Of a stretch of DNA of 64,000 bases, positions 44,701 through 53,215 are shown piece after piece. Positions within the stretch are counted from its first letter, which is position 1, and the number at the start of each line of letters is the position of its first letter. This DNA comes from Pseudoips prasinana. Lineage: Eukaryota > Arthropoda > Insecta > Lepidoptera > Nolidae. The position numbers and the translations under genes are program-made. Under the pieces are notes generated by a model. The model saw only the letters and a program-made list of their open reading frames with translations. It was not told the origin of the DNA and did no database searches. The DNA lies in assembly GCA_951640165.1 (NCBI GenBank), contig OX621252.1, positions 15,707,934 through 15,771,933 of the forward strand. Direction: 5' to 3'.

Positions 44701-46668
44701 TGTGGTGATGAATTTCTTCATAACTCCCATATTTCGGGAGTAATTTGAGAAAATGTGAAATTTTACTATGAAAATGAGTGTATCGAGCTCTCTCCCTCCT
44801 GATTCCGGGCTTGTTTCAAGTAGCGGTCTCTAATATCATAATGCTAATACTAAGAGCTATATTTAATACTAAGACACATAGTGCGCCAAATGTGCACTTT
44901 CTGGGATAAAGAGTGATGTTTATTTTATAACACAATTTTTTTATTTTTTGTTTATTTTGTTGATTAAAACCGTTTTTCTAAAGGTTTACCTTATTACAAT
45001 AACATTTCTGAGCAGCCAATTAGAGAAGATATAAGCTAATTAGGATATATAATTAGGGACTTAAGGTTTACATATAAAACTGATGCACTAATGATTACTG
45101 ATAAGAACATTGCTATTATTTAATTACTAAATGGCTCTTAATACACTAATTTAGCATGCATCATTTACTAATTATCACAATAACTAATTACCTTGCAATA
45201 TTTAACAAAGGATACCTGGGATACCTGGATTTTATATAAATAGGTCACTATTAGTAACTTTAAAATCAGTGTTGATTTACACCTCGTTGTATCCAAGCTA
45301 ATCTCGCAATGTATTTTCCAAATTTTAATACAAATCTTGATATTCACGTTGCTTTATGCGCACGCGCACATAAAGATTTACGCGACTTTAACTATTTGTT
45401 CAGTGTTTTAAAAGATAACAGTTGTGTTCAGTTATGTGAAAGTGCTGAAACAAGTTTAAAAGACTTGTGTCGTCGATTTTGCTACCGCATTTATGCAAAA
45501 TGGACAAAGTCTGGAAGAAGCACAGATAAGTTTCGGAAGAAACATGAGATTTGGCTACAGGCTGCAATTCAATGGCCGGAATTACAGAATGAAAATATGG
45601 AACCTTCTACAGAAAATATAAGTGACGTCATCGAGCCCATAATTTCTCCTGCTAAATCTGATGCTTCAACTTGTACACATCCTAGTCCTCGTAAATCTTC
45701 AACTTACTTAAAAGTCATACTCTCATCAGTTCTTGTGAATATTTTTGTTAATATATATTTCTGTATATATATAATATATTTATAGACCTCTTAATAAGTC
45801 TGTCTGCGGTTTAAAGTAAATACAAATGGGGAAAAAACGTTTTTTTTTTTTTAATTTTCATTTCCTTTTATCCCAGAAAGTGCACATTTGGCGCACTATG
45901 TGTCTTAGTATTAAATATAGCTCTTAGTAATAGCATTACGATATTAGAGACCGCTACTTGAAACAAGCCCGGAATCAGGAGGGAGAGAGCTCGATACACT
46001 CATTTTCATAGTAAAATTTCACATTTTCTCAAATTACTCCCGAAATATGGGAGTTATGAAGAAATTCATCACCACAATTTATGAAGGCATTAAGTAATCG
46101 AATAAGATGGCATCATTAGTTTGTCATAATTTTACTCTTATTTTTCGGACATGTCTACGTCCAACCGCTCCCATACATTCGTTCCACTGTGCGTAGGTCC
46201 TACTGTCACGCCTTAATTAACACTTGAATTTAACATTTTTGTACAACACTGTTACTCTGGCCCTAACCAATTTCTCTAGTCATAGAAGCAAATAAAAATA
46301 TATAAATTACACGAGACCAGCGCAGTTTTAGTGGTATTGTTAACTACTACTAGTATTGTTGTAGTACCTATTGTTGCTGCACGGATACTCACGCTTTAAT
46401 TGTAAATAAAATAATTTAAATTATTAAAAAAAAATTGTTTTGTTTTGTTTTCAGCACAATTGTGGACGTGTTCAACTCACTGCAAGGGATATTAATATTT
46501 TTGCTGCTGGTGGTGTTCCGACGGAGGGTAGTAAAAACTATGTACAAACGGGGCTGGTTGGATTTCATGTCCGGATTCGTTGAGAAATATCTGGCGATAG
46601 AAGACGACGAAGAAAATGTTGTGCAGCATACCGATGTCCCAATGAATGATACAATTATATATAAATAA
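32415..46668 (+). CDS. Methuselah-like G-protein-coupled receptor, complete (8 exons, 432 aa)
   Basis: A secretin/adhesion-like (family B) seven-helix receptor of the insect Methuselah group, acting in the plasma membrane. Eight exons sum to 1299 nt (432 codons plus stop), with every junction in phase. ATG at 32415 has a good AAAATGA context; the upstream in-frame GTG is not used. Residues 1 to about 32 form a signal peptide. The ectodomain to about residue 133 is cysteine-bearing (TTCCEPGQALL, NDCWDP, ALVCNE) with NIT, NTT and NET glycosylation sites. Helices follow: about 134-156 (PELR after it), 167-185, 199-222, 243-265, then YYMYSIMTLLLITNIGIFIY, LVMSARLIFLMGLPWVFEMI and a last helix with FNSLQGILIFLLLV. 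SLQG and GLPWVFE are typical of the group. The ectodomain is shorter than the roughly 200 residues of Drosophila Methuselah. Which Mth-like paralogue it is cannot be said. The ligand is unknown. Confidence 0.93.
32803..33370 (+). repeat. 0.57 kb interspersed repeat (CCGGCCAAGTGCGACTCGGA family), forward copy
   Basis: Runs from AAAACCGGCCAAGTGCGACT to GGCTACGGAACCCTAA, a pattern I recall as widespread in Lepidoptera. Non-coding. An inverted copy follows at 33545-34100; a truncated one is at 54748-55040. Confidence 0.85.
33545..34100 (-). repeat. 0.56 kb interspersed repeat, inverted copy
   Basis: Same element as 32803-33370 in reverse (TAGGGTTCCGTAGCCAAATG ... CTCGCACTTGGCCGG), separated from it by about 175 bp. 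Contains a C-run near 33868-33878. Both lie in intron 1 of the receptor gene. Confidence 0.85.
34527..34745 (+). mobile_element. tRNA-derived SINE, third family
   Basis: Head GCGTGGTTGGCAATTGCTTG (A box) and CGGGTTCGATTCCCACCCAG (B box), then TTTGTGTGCATGAACATGTC and an end near GTCCCAGGATATTAAT. Other copies: 49770-50010 (+), 58712-58975 (-), 54225-54747 (-, split), 7836-7925 (+, head only). Confidence 0.88.
35020..35195 (+). repeat. Short interspersed repeat (CTAGCTGTGCCTCGCGGTTT family)
   Basis: Diverged copy of the 22121-22300 repeat, ending TATTTATAATATTAGTAGGAT. Confidence 0.75.
35639..36441. mobile_element. PIF/Harbinger-type non-autonomous element
   Basis: 803 bp. Inverted ends GGGGCAGCGCAGACGRCA and (reversed) GGTGCAGCGCAGACGGCA are flanked by TAA on both sides (35636-35638 and 36442-36444), the TWA duplication expected for PIF/Harbinger. 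Near the ends the motif GCACAAAAAGT/ACTTTTTGTGC recurs several times in both orientations, likely transposase-binding repeats. No DDE transposase is inside. A MADF-domain ORF fragment is present. Confidence 0.85.
35921..36073 (+). pseudogene. MADF-domain protein fragment of Harbinger element
   Basis: 50 codons, MAPEVDVTMLIQEIQNRPAI then YDTSKAEYHDRHLKRKMWEE, the first half of a MADF DNA-binding domain. Animal Harbinger elements commonly encode a Myb/MADF-type second protein that recruits the transposase. The frame stops after SAPV, so the domain is truncated. Confidence 0.7.
36480..36575 (+). mobile_element. LINE tail fragment (GCGATCGCCCACCCGCC family)
   Basis: TTGCGATCGCCCACCCGCCT..GTGGCGATTATGGCATATCC, the plus-orientation counterpart of 28590-28650. 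The shared GCCATGGACTTCTTTCGG..-like ending follows near 36600. Confidence 0.55.
36690..36900. repeat. Interspersed repeat (CCATAGATGGRTGACC / GTTAAGCT family)
   Basis: Contains GGATGCTCTCACCCATCCGT, AAGCGACCGGCGGGGCTAAG, then CAGTCCATAGATATG and GGTTAACCACTGCTTATACG. Relatives: 6380-6580, 10860-11000 (reverse), 15130-15310, 54010-54160 (reverse), 61255-61410. Non-coding; SINE-like size. Confidence 0.6.
37195..37260. mobile_element. Half copy of palindromic MITE (CGTCTGTACA family)
   Basis: AAATTTGACAAATTGGGGTA then GCTTGATGTGCTGGCGTCTG TACA, the right arm only. Confidence 0.7.
37337..37522 (+). CDS. Receptor exon 2: end of ectodomain and helix 1
   Basis: 186 nt; acceptor TTTCCTTTCAG. QFCMANVTN..LTALVCNEKE, then helix VLGYCMIVSVIFLSATAIIY and SLLPELR. 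Donor GTGAGG. A palindromic insert begins within about 10 bp of this donor. Confidence 0.95.
37530..37684. repeat. Imperfect palindrome next to receptor exon 2
   Basis: Arms of about 58 bp: GTGAGTACTTAGAAATGAAT..TTCACACTTAAGAGG, and on the right CTTAAGTGTGAAATTCTGAG..TTTCTAAATACTTACATACC. It is a foldback-type insertion starting within 10 bp of the donor of receptor exon 2. Confidence 0.8.
38078..38193 (+). CDS. Receptor exon 3: helix 2
   Basis: 116 nt; DLQGKCIINFCTSLAIGLGI, LCIMKIMTYSDMSLCATR. The PELRDLQGK junction mirrors PELRNLHGK of Methuselah. Confidence 0.94.
38791..38884 (+). CDS. Receptor exon 4: helix 3
   Basis: 94 nt; GYFISGFLAYFFVIAAFFWT..SIQILLSTR. The acceptor at TTTATAG restores the frame. 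A second AG 15 bp downstream (ATTTCAG) keeps phase as well and would drop five codons. Confidence 0.92.
38951..39111 (+). CDS. Receptor exon 5: helix 4 and second extracellular loop
   Basis: 161 nt; TTADYGWKEFKWYMLYAWGC, PIILTTCMAVVNF, then GLGLNHCWFF. The loop NHCW matches the conserved Cys-Trp of family B receptors. Confidence 0.94.
39752..40270 (-). pseudogene. LINE (CR1/jockey-like) reverse transcriptase C-terminal remnant
   Basis: The minus strand reads SYVRSPQVWNPRYDKYIVRL, ENIQRKFLRYIQYRAKTYLP, then MLPLQERRKIADVSLLFKLM and ASRLYNT, ending in a stop at 39752. This is the conserved C-terminal region (VWxP..I..iQr.flR.., L..RR...D..fl.k...g) of these non-LTR retrotransposons. The RT catalytic motifs are missing. 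It lies in receptor intron 5. Confidence 0.85.
40850..40994 (+). CDS. Receptor exon 6: helix 5
   Basis: 145 nt; NKTQQWYYMYSIMTLLLITN, IGIFIYTSMAIW and a cytoplasmic loop ending ALKYK. Donor GTACGT. Confidence 0.94.
41551..41640 (+). CDS. Receptor exon 7: helix 6
   Basis: 90 nt; LVMSARLIFLMGLPWVFEMI, SSLSPKHII. Acceptor ATATGCAG, donor GTAAGT. Confidence 0.94.
42014..42055. repeat. AT-rich palindrome and GT-rich tract
   Basis: AAATTAATTTTATACATATA mirrored by TGTGTATAAAATTAATTT; followed at 42105-42190 by a GTTGTGT-rich low-complexity tract. Confidence 0.75.
42575..42718 (+). mobile_element. RTE LINE 3' end
   Basis: ACAAAATGGACCGATGATCT, GGGTCGCTCGAAACCGCTGG and GGGCGTCTTTCGGCTGATAT GGTGATGAT match the last about 140 bp of the RTE family in plus orientation. 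Confidence 0.75.
45233..45270 (+). promoter_or_regulatory. Core promoter of the Transib-element ORF
   Basis: TATATAAA at 45233-45240 and an arthropod initiator TCAGT at 45266-45270, about 35 bp apart, 39 bp ahead of the ORF start at 45309. The spacing is slightly long for TATA-Inr. Confidence 0.5.
45309..45785 (+). CDS. 158-residue ORF of unknown family inside the Transib-type element
   Basis: MYFPNFNTNLDIHVALCARA, HKDLRDFNYLFSVLKDNSCV, QLCESAETSLKDLCRRFCYR, then YAKWTKSGRSTDKFRKKHEI, WLQAAIQWPE and a Ser/Pro-rich stretch. The first 100 residues look like a genuine helical, basic, Cys/Trp-containing domain. The last about 28 residues (LKVILSSVLVNIFVNIYF..) are AT-rich read-through. It has no DDE motif and no recognised domain. 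It may be the N-terminal exon or domain of a Transib transposase whose catalytic part was lost, or an accessory protein. The basis is position only. Confidence 0.55.
   Translation: MYFPNFNTNLDIHVALCARAHKDLRDFNYLFSVLKDNSCVQLCESAETSLKDLCRRFCYRIYAKWTKSGRSTDKFRKKHEIWLQAAIQWPELQNENMEPSTENISDVIEPIISPAKSDASTCTHPSPRKSSTYLKVILSSVLVNIFVNIYFCIYIIYL
46455..46668 (+). CDS. Receptor exon 8: helix 7 and C-terminal tail
   Basis: 214 nt including the stop; TIVDVFNSLQGILIFLLLVV, FRRRVVKTMYKRGW, then an acidic tail EDDEENVVQHTD. The 4.8 kb intron before it contains the Transib-type element. Confidence 0.95.
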
Positions 46669-46730
46669 TTAAGTACCAATGAATAGCTGTTATTATGAGT
46701 CACTCTGTTTATTTTATGTGTCTAACCTGT

Positions 46731-46960
46731 AGGCCTAGTGCTTAGTAACCCTGACTGCCAAGTCTGAGGTCGTGGTTCCGATACCAATATCGGACAAATC
46801 TTTAAGTGTCGAGCAGGATCATTTGTTCTCTGTCTGGGTATAATTTATCTATAATATGTATGTATTTAGAAATATATAAGTTTTTTTTAGAAATTTATCA
46901 GTTGTCTGGTCTGCCTTATTGGCGATCAGATGGCAGTGTGTTAGTTATGCCAAGATATTA
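46731..46960 (+). mobile_element. tRNA-derived SINE, fourth family
   Basis: Head AGGTCGTGGTTCCGATACCA (worn B box), body AAGTGTCGAGCAGGATCATTTG..CTGTCTGGGTATAATTTATC, end GCGATCAGATGGCAGTGTGT. Reverse relatives: 22738-23330 and 21740-21870. It lies 60 bp past the receptor stop codon, so it may be within the 3' UTR. Confidence 0.75.
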
Positions 46961-48250
46961 TATATATTATTAATAATATTAAACGTTATCAAACATTAAT
47001 TCGAAGAACTAAAACTAAAATGTAGTTAAGTTTCAAAATAACGATGTTATAGGTAGGCCATTCTAAAATCGTACTAACATTATTTTTGAATGGCTTATAA
47101 CTTCGTACGTGAGGAGGCGTATCATACAATAATGTCACGTTATTGTCTGTCTAGTCTATAATACAATATAAGCACCGCACGTTGCATAAGAAAGAGGCGG
47201 AGGGTCCCCACTATATGTAAACCAATGTATTAAACGCTTACATACCATAACTTTGACAATTGTTTTACGATTATTAATTAAGATTTCATTAATTCTACTT
47301 CTTACCAAGCATTTAAAGTCTTTACTAACTAGCCATATAGGGATGATATTGGCTACTAAGTGGTTATTAAAAAAATAGTAAGGTTTTATTAGAATTATTG
47401 TGAACGAGAACATCACTAGATTCGCGGGAGACTAACATTGCATTTTGATGCAGAAACTAACCAATGTAAATTATTTTTTTCTATTTTCAAACAGTACATT
47501 TGAGGCATGACATTACAGATACTTTGCATTTAACTGTTGACCGCTATTATGTGTAAAAGGGCCCATGACGGCGTGGTTAACTAGTTGCCCTAATGTATCT
47601 GAAACCGAATAGTTGTTGTTTCTCAAGAAACAGCTGTCAGGAGGAGCACTTTTTAAAGTCTATTCAAATAAGAATAGTTTATTTTTTAATGATTTCTATT
47701 AAAATATTCGCAAAGCCGTTGAGATTAAATTCAATTTAATTTATTACTAAAATATAAGTTATGTATATAATAAATACCTTTTCTCATAAATTATAATTCT
47801 AAACTATACAAAATACTTAACACTCATTTAGGTAGGTATGTTATATAATTAGATAATTTATTAAAACTAAAAATAAAAAACCCAAAACATTAGAATTTGT
47901 ATTATACACTGTATTTTAACATAAATAACTAAAATAAAATAAGATATGCTTAGCAATTCTTATTAAGTTGTATTACATAGCCGAAACCCGTATTACTGTT
48001 AATATTATATTATTATTAGCTATTATTTTTACCAAAGCATGTAAATTATTAATGTTAATAATTTTGAATGAAACATAACCAACACTTCTAGCGGATTATT
48101 TGAAGAAGACGAGGTTCAGTCAGGTCACATCACGAGAATATATTACAAGAAGTATGTTACAGTGAGCTCTTTGTTATATAGTATGTGGGTATTTACAGCT
48201 ATTTAAGTCTCTTTGTCATATTATGAGGACATTTCACTGGGGACAAATAT
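46961..48250. other. Downstream of receptor gene, no gene seen
   Basis: AT-rich; the minus-strand frame 47156-47416 has no recognisable homology. Confidence 0.5.
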
Positions 48251-48254
48251 CACT

Positions 48255-48350
48255 ATGCTCTTCGTACTGCGATCGCCAACCCGTCTGCCAAGCGTGACGA
48301 TTATAGCATATACTTCTATTCTTGGGGAGGCTTGTGCGCAGAAGTGGACG
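48255..48350 (+). mobile_element. LINE tail fragment
   Basis: CTGCGATCGCCAACCCGTCT..GCGTGACGATTATAGCATAT then GTGGACGTCATTCGG; same family as 28517-28785. Confidence 0.55.
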
Positions 48351-48424
48351 TCATTCGGGAAACATGTTGACATTGTGGGGCCCGCTCATAGATTATAGCA
48401 TACATAAATAAATAAAATAATAAT

Positions 48425-48650
48425 AAATAAAAAAGGTTTTTATTCACTTAAGACTTTAAAAAAGCGCTTGTAAATAGTCAGAACATGTTTGTAGTAATAT
48501 AGTTATATACATTATTATTTCTAGTAACATAGATATTTAGGTACACATTGTATGAAAACATTTATAAAATTTATTTTATTATAGCATTGATATTTAGCTA
48601 GCTCGTATCAAGTTATTTTCAAGAGATTATGTTTAATTATCTACATGAAT
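48425..48650 (+). repeat. AT-rich interspersed repeat (AAAAAGCGCTTGTAAATAGTC family)
   Basis: Starts AAAAAAGGTTTTTATTCACT, as at 9598, and runs through GATATTTAGCTAGCTCG to ATTATGTTTAATTA. Confidence 0.75.
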
Positions 48651-48939
48651 AGGTACCACGATCTTTTCACTGTCCAAATCAGCAAAGACACTTGTGTGCA
48701 TTTTCAAGGAATACAAAATGAAGAAGCAACAAAAAAATGTTCAGTACTTAAAGTTAGAAGAAAAAAGTTATTTTCGATGATATTCAAAACAAGATTATCT
48801 GTTTCATAAATGTTAATTTAGTTGAAATATAGGTATTTTATAGTTCATTAAATCATTTGGGCAATGCGAGGCATAAATCCAAACTCATTAATGGAGAGAT
48901 GAGGCGACTAAACTTTACCTTATCCCGTTTAACACTATA

Positions 48940-49050
48940 TAAGTTTAGAAACATGTTACCCAAATCGATCTATATACAAAGTTACATAACATAGCCAGGT
49001 TATGTAACTTTGTGTACAGTTCCATTTGGGACATGTTTCTAAAACACTTG
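48940..49050. repeat. Long imperfect palindrome
   Basis: Core TACAAAGTTACATAAC..GTTATGTAACTTTGT with 8-base loop; outer arms TAGAAACATGTTACCCAAAT and ATTTGGGACATGTTTCTA pair with small bulges. Confidence 0.85.
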
Positions 49051-49769
49051 AACCAGACATATTTAAACCGTAAATGTTGTTTTAAAAGTCATATTTTAAA
49101 CACATTTTCTTCCTCTTTTGGTGATCGCATCTTCCGCCAATCCAGAAATGAAAGTCTATATATATATTGAATGTGTTCAAAAAATTAATCAGGCGGTGTA
49201 TACTTTGTATGTAGCCAAACTGGTAAGGTATCTTTCTGGATTTAAGGTAGGTGTGAAATAATTACTTCTCTCAAGATATTGATACCCCAATATGACCTAT
49301 CCAAAATAGCGAAGGATTAACATTCTTCATCATTGGCGTATTGTTTGGTCTATAATAAAATAGTAATGAATTGTCAGCTGTGAAGGAAATCTATGAATTA
49401 ATAAATAAACTTTTTAACAATATCCTTTGTATGAATTATGTCGAATACAATAATATTAATTTCCAATTGAATTTCATTTCGTTTAACCTGGTTACTTTAT
49501 TGTATACAATAGAACTTTTGTTCCTGCTTCGTCATCAGCTAAGTGAATATACATAGAAGTACACCATTTTGTGAGTTACATGGTAATGAAGTATTTGTTC
49601 AAATAAATATATATTCAATAGTAATAAGAGTCATTAAGAATGTTTTAAATTGAATGATGAATTTGTTTCAATATTTTACATAGTCAGAAAAAATCAGTAT
49701 CATCTCTAATGAAACGCAAAATTTAAGTTAAAGCAACTTGGTCAATACAATAATTGGACTGAACCACGC

Positions 49770-50010
49770 CAACTAGCGTGGTTGGTAAATGCTTGCCTTT
49801 CACGCCACAGGCCGTGGGTTCGATTGCCACCCAGGTCAGATATTTGTGTGCATGAACATGTCTGTTTGTCCAGAGTCTGGGTGTAATTATCTATATAAGT
49901 ATGTATTTACAAAAGAAAAGTAGTAGGTACATATGTAACATATCAGTTATCTGATTTCCATAGAACAAACTTTGCTTAGTTTGGCATCAGATGGTTGTGT
50001 TAGAATAATG
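49770..50010 (+). mobile_element. tRNA-derived SINE, third family
   Basis: AGCGTGGTTGGTAAATGCTT and GTGGGTTCGATTGCCACCCA boxes, body as in 34527-34745, end GCATCAGATGGTTGTGTTAG AATAATGT. Confidence 0.88.
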
Positions 50011-51022
50011 TGTATTATATGTGGGTATTATATTATATTGGTTGATAGTTAGCACAATACATAACACGTTGTTAAGTTTTAAGAGTTTAATTTGCTAAGA
50101 AGGATCTCCGCTTTATTCACGTTACGTTCACGGTAACGACCTATTCTTAGTATACGTATGTAAATATGATTATAAAATCAAATGTTTGTGCAGCTGTTTT
50201 AGAATCACTATCCAACGATTTGATTCTATTGTGGCACAACTATCGCACTTTGGGCCAATTCATTATTTTTTATCAATGAAATCATAAGTCATATCCATCA
50301 GTACAGTCTTAAGGCTTTCTGCGCTGAACTAAAGTCCTAATTATGCCCATACAACAATTAATTAATTGAATATAATATAATTATAATTAATATAATATAA
50401 TTTAAAAAATGTATATTTTCAAAAGGCCGTTAAAATTATACATTAGGTTCACTGACATTTCAATTCATATTCAGCATTTTAATTTTCAGAACCCTAACAA
50501 AGTAAGAAGTTAATACAAAATTAGAGATTAGTACAAAGGCCCTGTTTAATTCTAATGAAATCTCTTCCACTAGGCCCGCGAGAGGAGAGATAGTCACAAA
50601 AATATCAATGAACTAACATACACATATCGAAATAAATATACCAATGAGTAATTTTAATGATAAATAGAATATAAAACATATTCGTAGGTATTCCCTAAAT
50701 GCTGCAGAAATGAGTTTTTTAAGTTATCATTCAAATAGTATATACATTATTTACAGTTAAGTATACAAAAATATATCAAGGTGTCCTTCTGGATAATTTT
50801 TGAACCAGTTCAAAATGAGTCCACTATGCAAAATTCTTGATTTGAAAACAAACAAAAAAACATATTAATGTTTAATAGTTTATCATGCGTAGCTATTTTA
50901 TAATAAATTGCATTTATTTAGTCTGAGAGACACTAATGTGCGTGGTGCACCAAATTCAAAAGACTTGTCTAGTCTAGCAATTCACAGGTGCGGAGTCTGA
51001 AGAACTTAAACGAACTACTTTT
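50011..51022. other. No gene seen
   Basis: AT-rich intergenic sequence with an AT palindrome-like tract at 50352-50402; no repeat family recognised. Confidence 0.5.
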
Positions 51023-51172
51023 ATATGCCGAAGTACAGACGCCAGCACATCAAGCTACCCCAATCTGTCAAATTTCCCCAATAAAAAATGAACCTTATGC
51101 TTTTGTGATAACGTTGAAAATCTAAAAAGAAATTTGACAGATTGGGATAGCTGGATGTGCTGGCGTCTGTAC
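51023..51172. mobile_element. Palindromic MITE, best-preserved copy
   Basis: Arms GTACAGACGCCAGCACATCA..GCTACCCCAATCTGTCAAAT and reversed complement ending GTGCTGGCGTCTGTACA. About 150 bp, arms about 50 bp. Confidence 0.85.
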
Positions 51173-52040
51173 ATAAAAAGCCGTTGACTAGTCTGACTAG
51201 TCAACCGGTAAACATCAATCTCCTTGTTTTAATTACGGCATGAAAACAAGTCAAGTAAATTTTCATCCTTGTGATTGTATGTCGGTGTATATTGTTGTAA
51301 ATTATAAAATATTATAGCAAAAATTAAGCATGTTTGTAGCTATTTGTTAGTGTTTGATCCAGCGCGCCTCATATATGACGATTGGACTAGTAGCTGGACT
51401 TAAATGAAAGCAGGAACTGTAGAATACTTTTGTATAATAAATAAATGAACAGTACAATCGTAAGGAAATGATAAGCGCGACAAATGTGGGTTAGTTCGGT
51501 ATGGCTTATAGCTTCACACTACAGATTCACGTTATCGCAACGGTACAAAGAATTTGAAATAAAGTATAAAGATTTTTTATGCGCGAGCGCAGGATATCGT
51601 AGCTAACAGCTGACTGCCGAGCGCGGCCGCCCCCTGGTGACGAAACAGTGCGCTGCGCTGCCGGTTGTTGTACTCAACAGTTAGCTTGATATAATTTGTG
51701 ATGTCTTTAATAAAACATTTAAAAAATTGCGTTTGACTATACTCCTACTCTCAATGACGTAATGGATTGTATAGAACGAATAAATAAGTAATTATAGGTA
51801 GGTACCTGTTTACAATACCAATGAACATTGCCGAAATAGACCCTTAATTGCGCTTTGAACGTATATCTTATAATCAAGAAATAAAGCAAAAATTACTCAG
51901 TACAGTAGTTTAGTTTTCATTGACACATACGGCAATTCAACCTGTTAGCGCCACCTACACAACTAAAGACATAATTTGTTTTTTTTTTTGGCTTCTTGAC
52001 ACGAGATGTCACTGAAACTTAGCCGAATATTTCACCCCAA

Positions 52041-52136
52041 ATGAAGTTTAAATCTGTTACTTGGTTGAAAAACTAATTATTAGAATTTCTATTCTAATAA
52101 TCAGTTTTTCAACCAAGTAACAGATTTATACTTCAT
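52041..52136. repeat. 96 bp near-perfect palindrome
   Basis: ATGAAGTTTAAATCTGTTAC..TTCTATT centre..GTAACAGATTTATACTTCAT; arms of about 46 bp with two or three mismatches. Confidence 0.92.
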
Positions 52137-52197
52137 CTGAGATTGTTGTAGATTTTTTGTATAATATTGCTTCATTCAATCATTGTAGATTTCAATC

Positions 52198-52270
52198 ATT
52201 GTAGATTGTTTGTATAATATTGCTTGTCCACTTCTGTGGATATACACATATTATACAAACAATCTACAAT
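52198..52270. repeat. Palindrome, 23 bp perfect arms
   Basis: ATTGTAGATTGTTTGTATAA TAT at 52198 and its exact complement at 52248-52270, 27 bp apart. Two further ATTGTAGATT copies just upstream (52145-52190) make the left arm a local direct repeat as well. Confidence 0.9.
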
Positions 52271-53029
52271 ACAAATCTACAAAACATTAAACGCTCTTCC
52301 CCTTATACCATTTTATATTATAGTAGTGCCGTATATTATTAGTCCTGGTATATGCGGAACTACCAACTATCCAGTGAATTTAATGTCGCTGCCTATTCCG
52401 GCACTGCCTTATTGAACTACATTTGGCTCAACTACTTCGGTGGGGTTTATCTAATTAACTTTGTCTCCTGTATTAGATATGTTTTGAAAGAATCAGCGAC
52501 AACTGAATATAGTCAACTTTGCCGAAATTTAACTTACTCAACTACCGTGTCAGTTCAGGCTACATATACCTAATCTTTCTATGCAGGTAGCGAATGAACA
52601 AGAAATAGAGACAGAGAAAAATTATATAAATTCATTAAGGAATTCAAGACAATCTCAAATCCTCACCGCTCTGTGTGCTTTTTGGTTTTGCTACCGTTCA
52701 TTCTGGTTTAGGGGAGGTGCAGAAGTGGGTAACGTGGGACGAAGATTCCAAATGCCTTGTCCTGCCTATAAGAACTACGTCAGAAATAAATGCAATTATG
52801 TATTTTAGAACTAGTTTAGTTGTATTGCTGAGAATCGGAGTTAATATGTACATAAGTATATTAATTTACAAAGCCTGTATTTATTCTTAAGAACCTAAAA
52901 TCTGAGAGAATAATCAACTCTACCGTGGATTGAAGTAGGGCTGCGACGAACAAATTTCCTAACGCCATCTAGCGAACGAAGCAGGAAATAAGCAGATAAC
53001 TAAAATCCAACTACCTTTTTTTTATAGAC

Positions 53030-53215
53030 AATGCTCGCATTAGGGAATACAATCCCTGTGTCGCGGGGTACTTTACAAACATATAATGACGGACACAAAT
53101 TACATCCAGACTCAGAACAACTATTAATGGGTCACACAAATAGTTGACCGGAGCGGGACTCGAACCCGCGACACGAAGTAGCGAGGCGACTGTCTTAGCC
53201 GCTGCGCCACACGTG
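53030..53215 (-). mobile_element. tRNA-derived SINE, second family, copy 2
   Basis: GCGGGACTCGAACCCGCGAC and GCCGCTGCGCCACACGTGC in reverse orientation; matches 21478-21680 along the body. Confidence 0.87.

Larger units (their letters stand above)
44586..46191 (+). mobile_element. Transib-type element with 325 bp terminal inverted repeats
   Basis: 1606 bp. It starts CACAGTGGAACGAATGTATG and ends with the complement (CGTTCCACTGTG). The direct repeat CGTAG (44581-44585 and 46192-46196) flanks it. CACWRTG ends with a 5 bp, CG-containing target duplication are hallmarks of Transib, the superfamily related to the RAG1 recombinase; the ends equal the RSS heptamer consensus. The inverted repeats extend over 44586-44910 and 45867-46191 with few differences, far longer than typical Transib ends as I remember them. 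The interior is AT-rich and holds one ORF. No RAG1-core DDE region is present. Located in the last receptor intron. Confidence 0.85.

Noticed and set aside
44586..44910. Reading the long arms as two independent insertions
   Set aside because: The shared outer CGTAG duplication and symmetric inner boundaries fit one element.
45700..45785. Hydrophobic C-terminus of the Transib ORF as a membrane helix
   Set aside because: The stretch coincides with AT-rich sequence and probably reflects composition rather than a real transmembrane segment.
48660..48740. Minus-strand MHTSVFADLDSEKIVV frame as a missing AQR N-terminal exon
   Set aside because: No resemblance to the Aquarius N-terminus; it borders a repeat.
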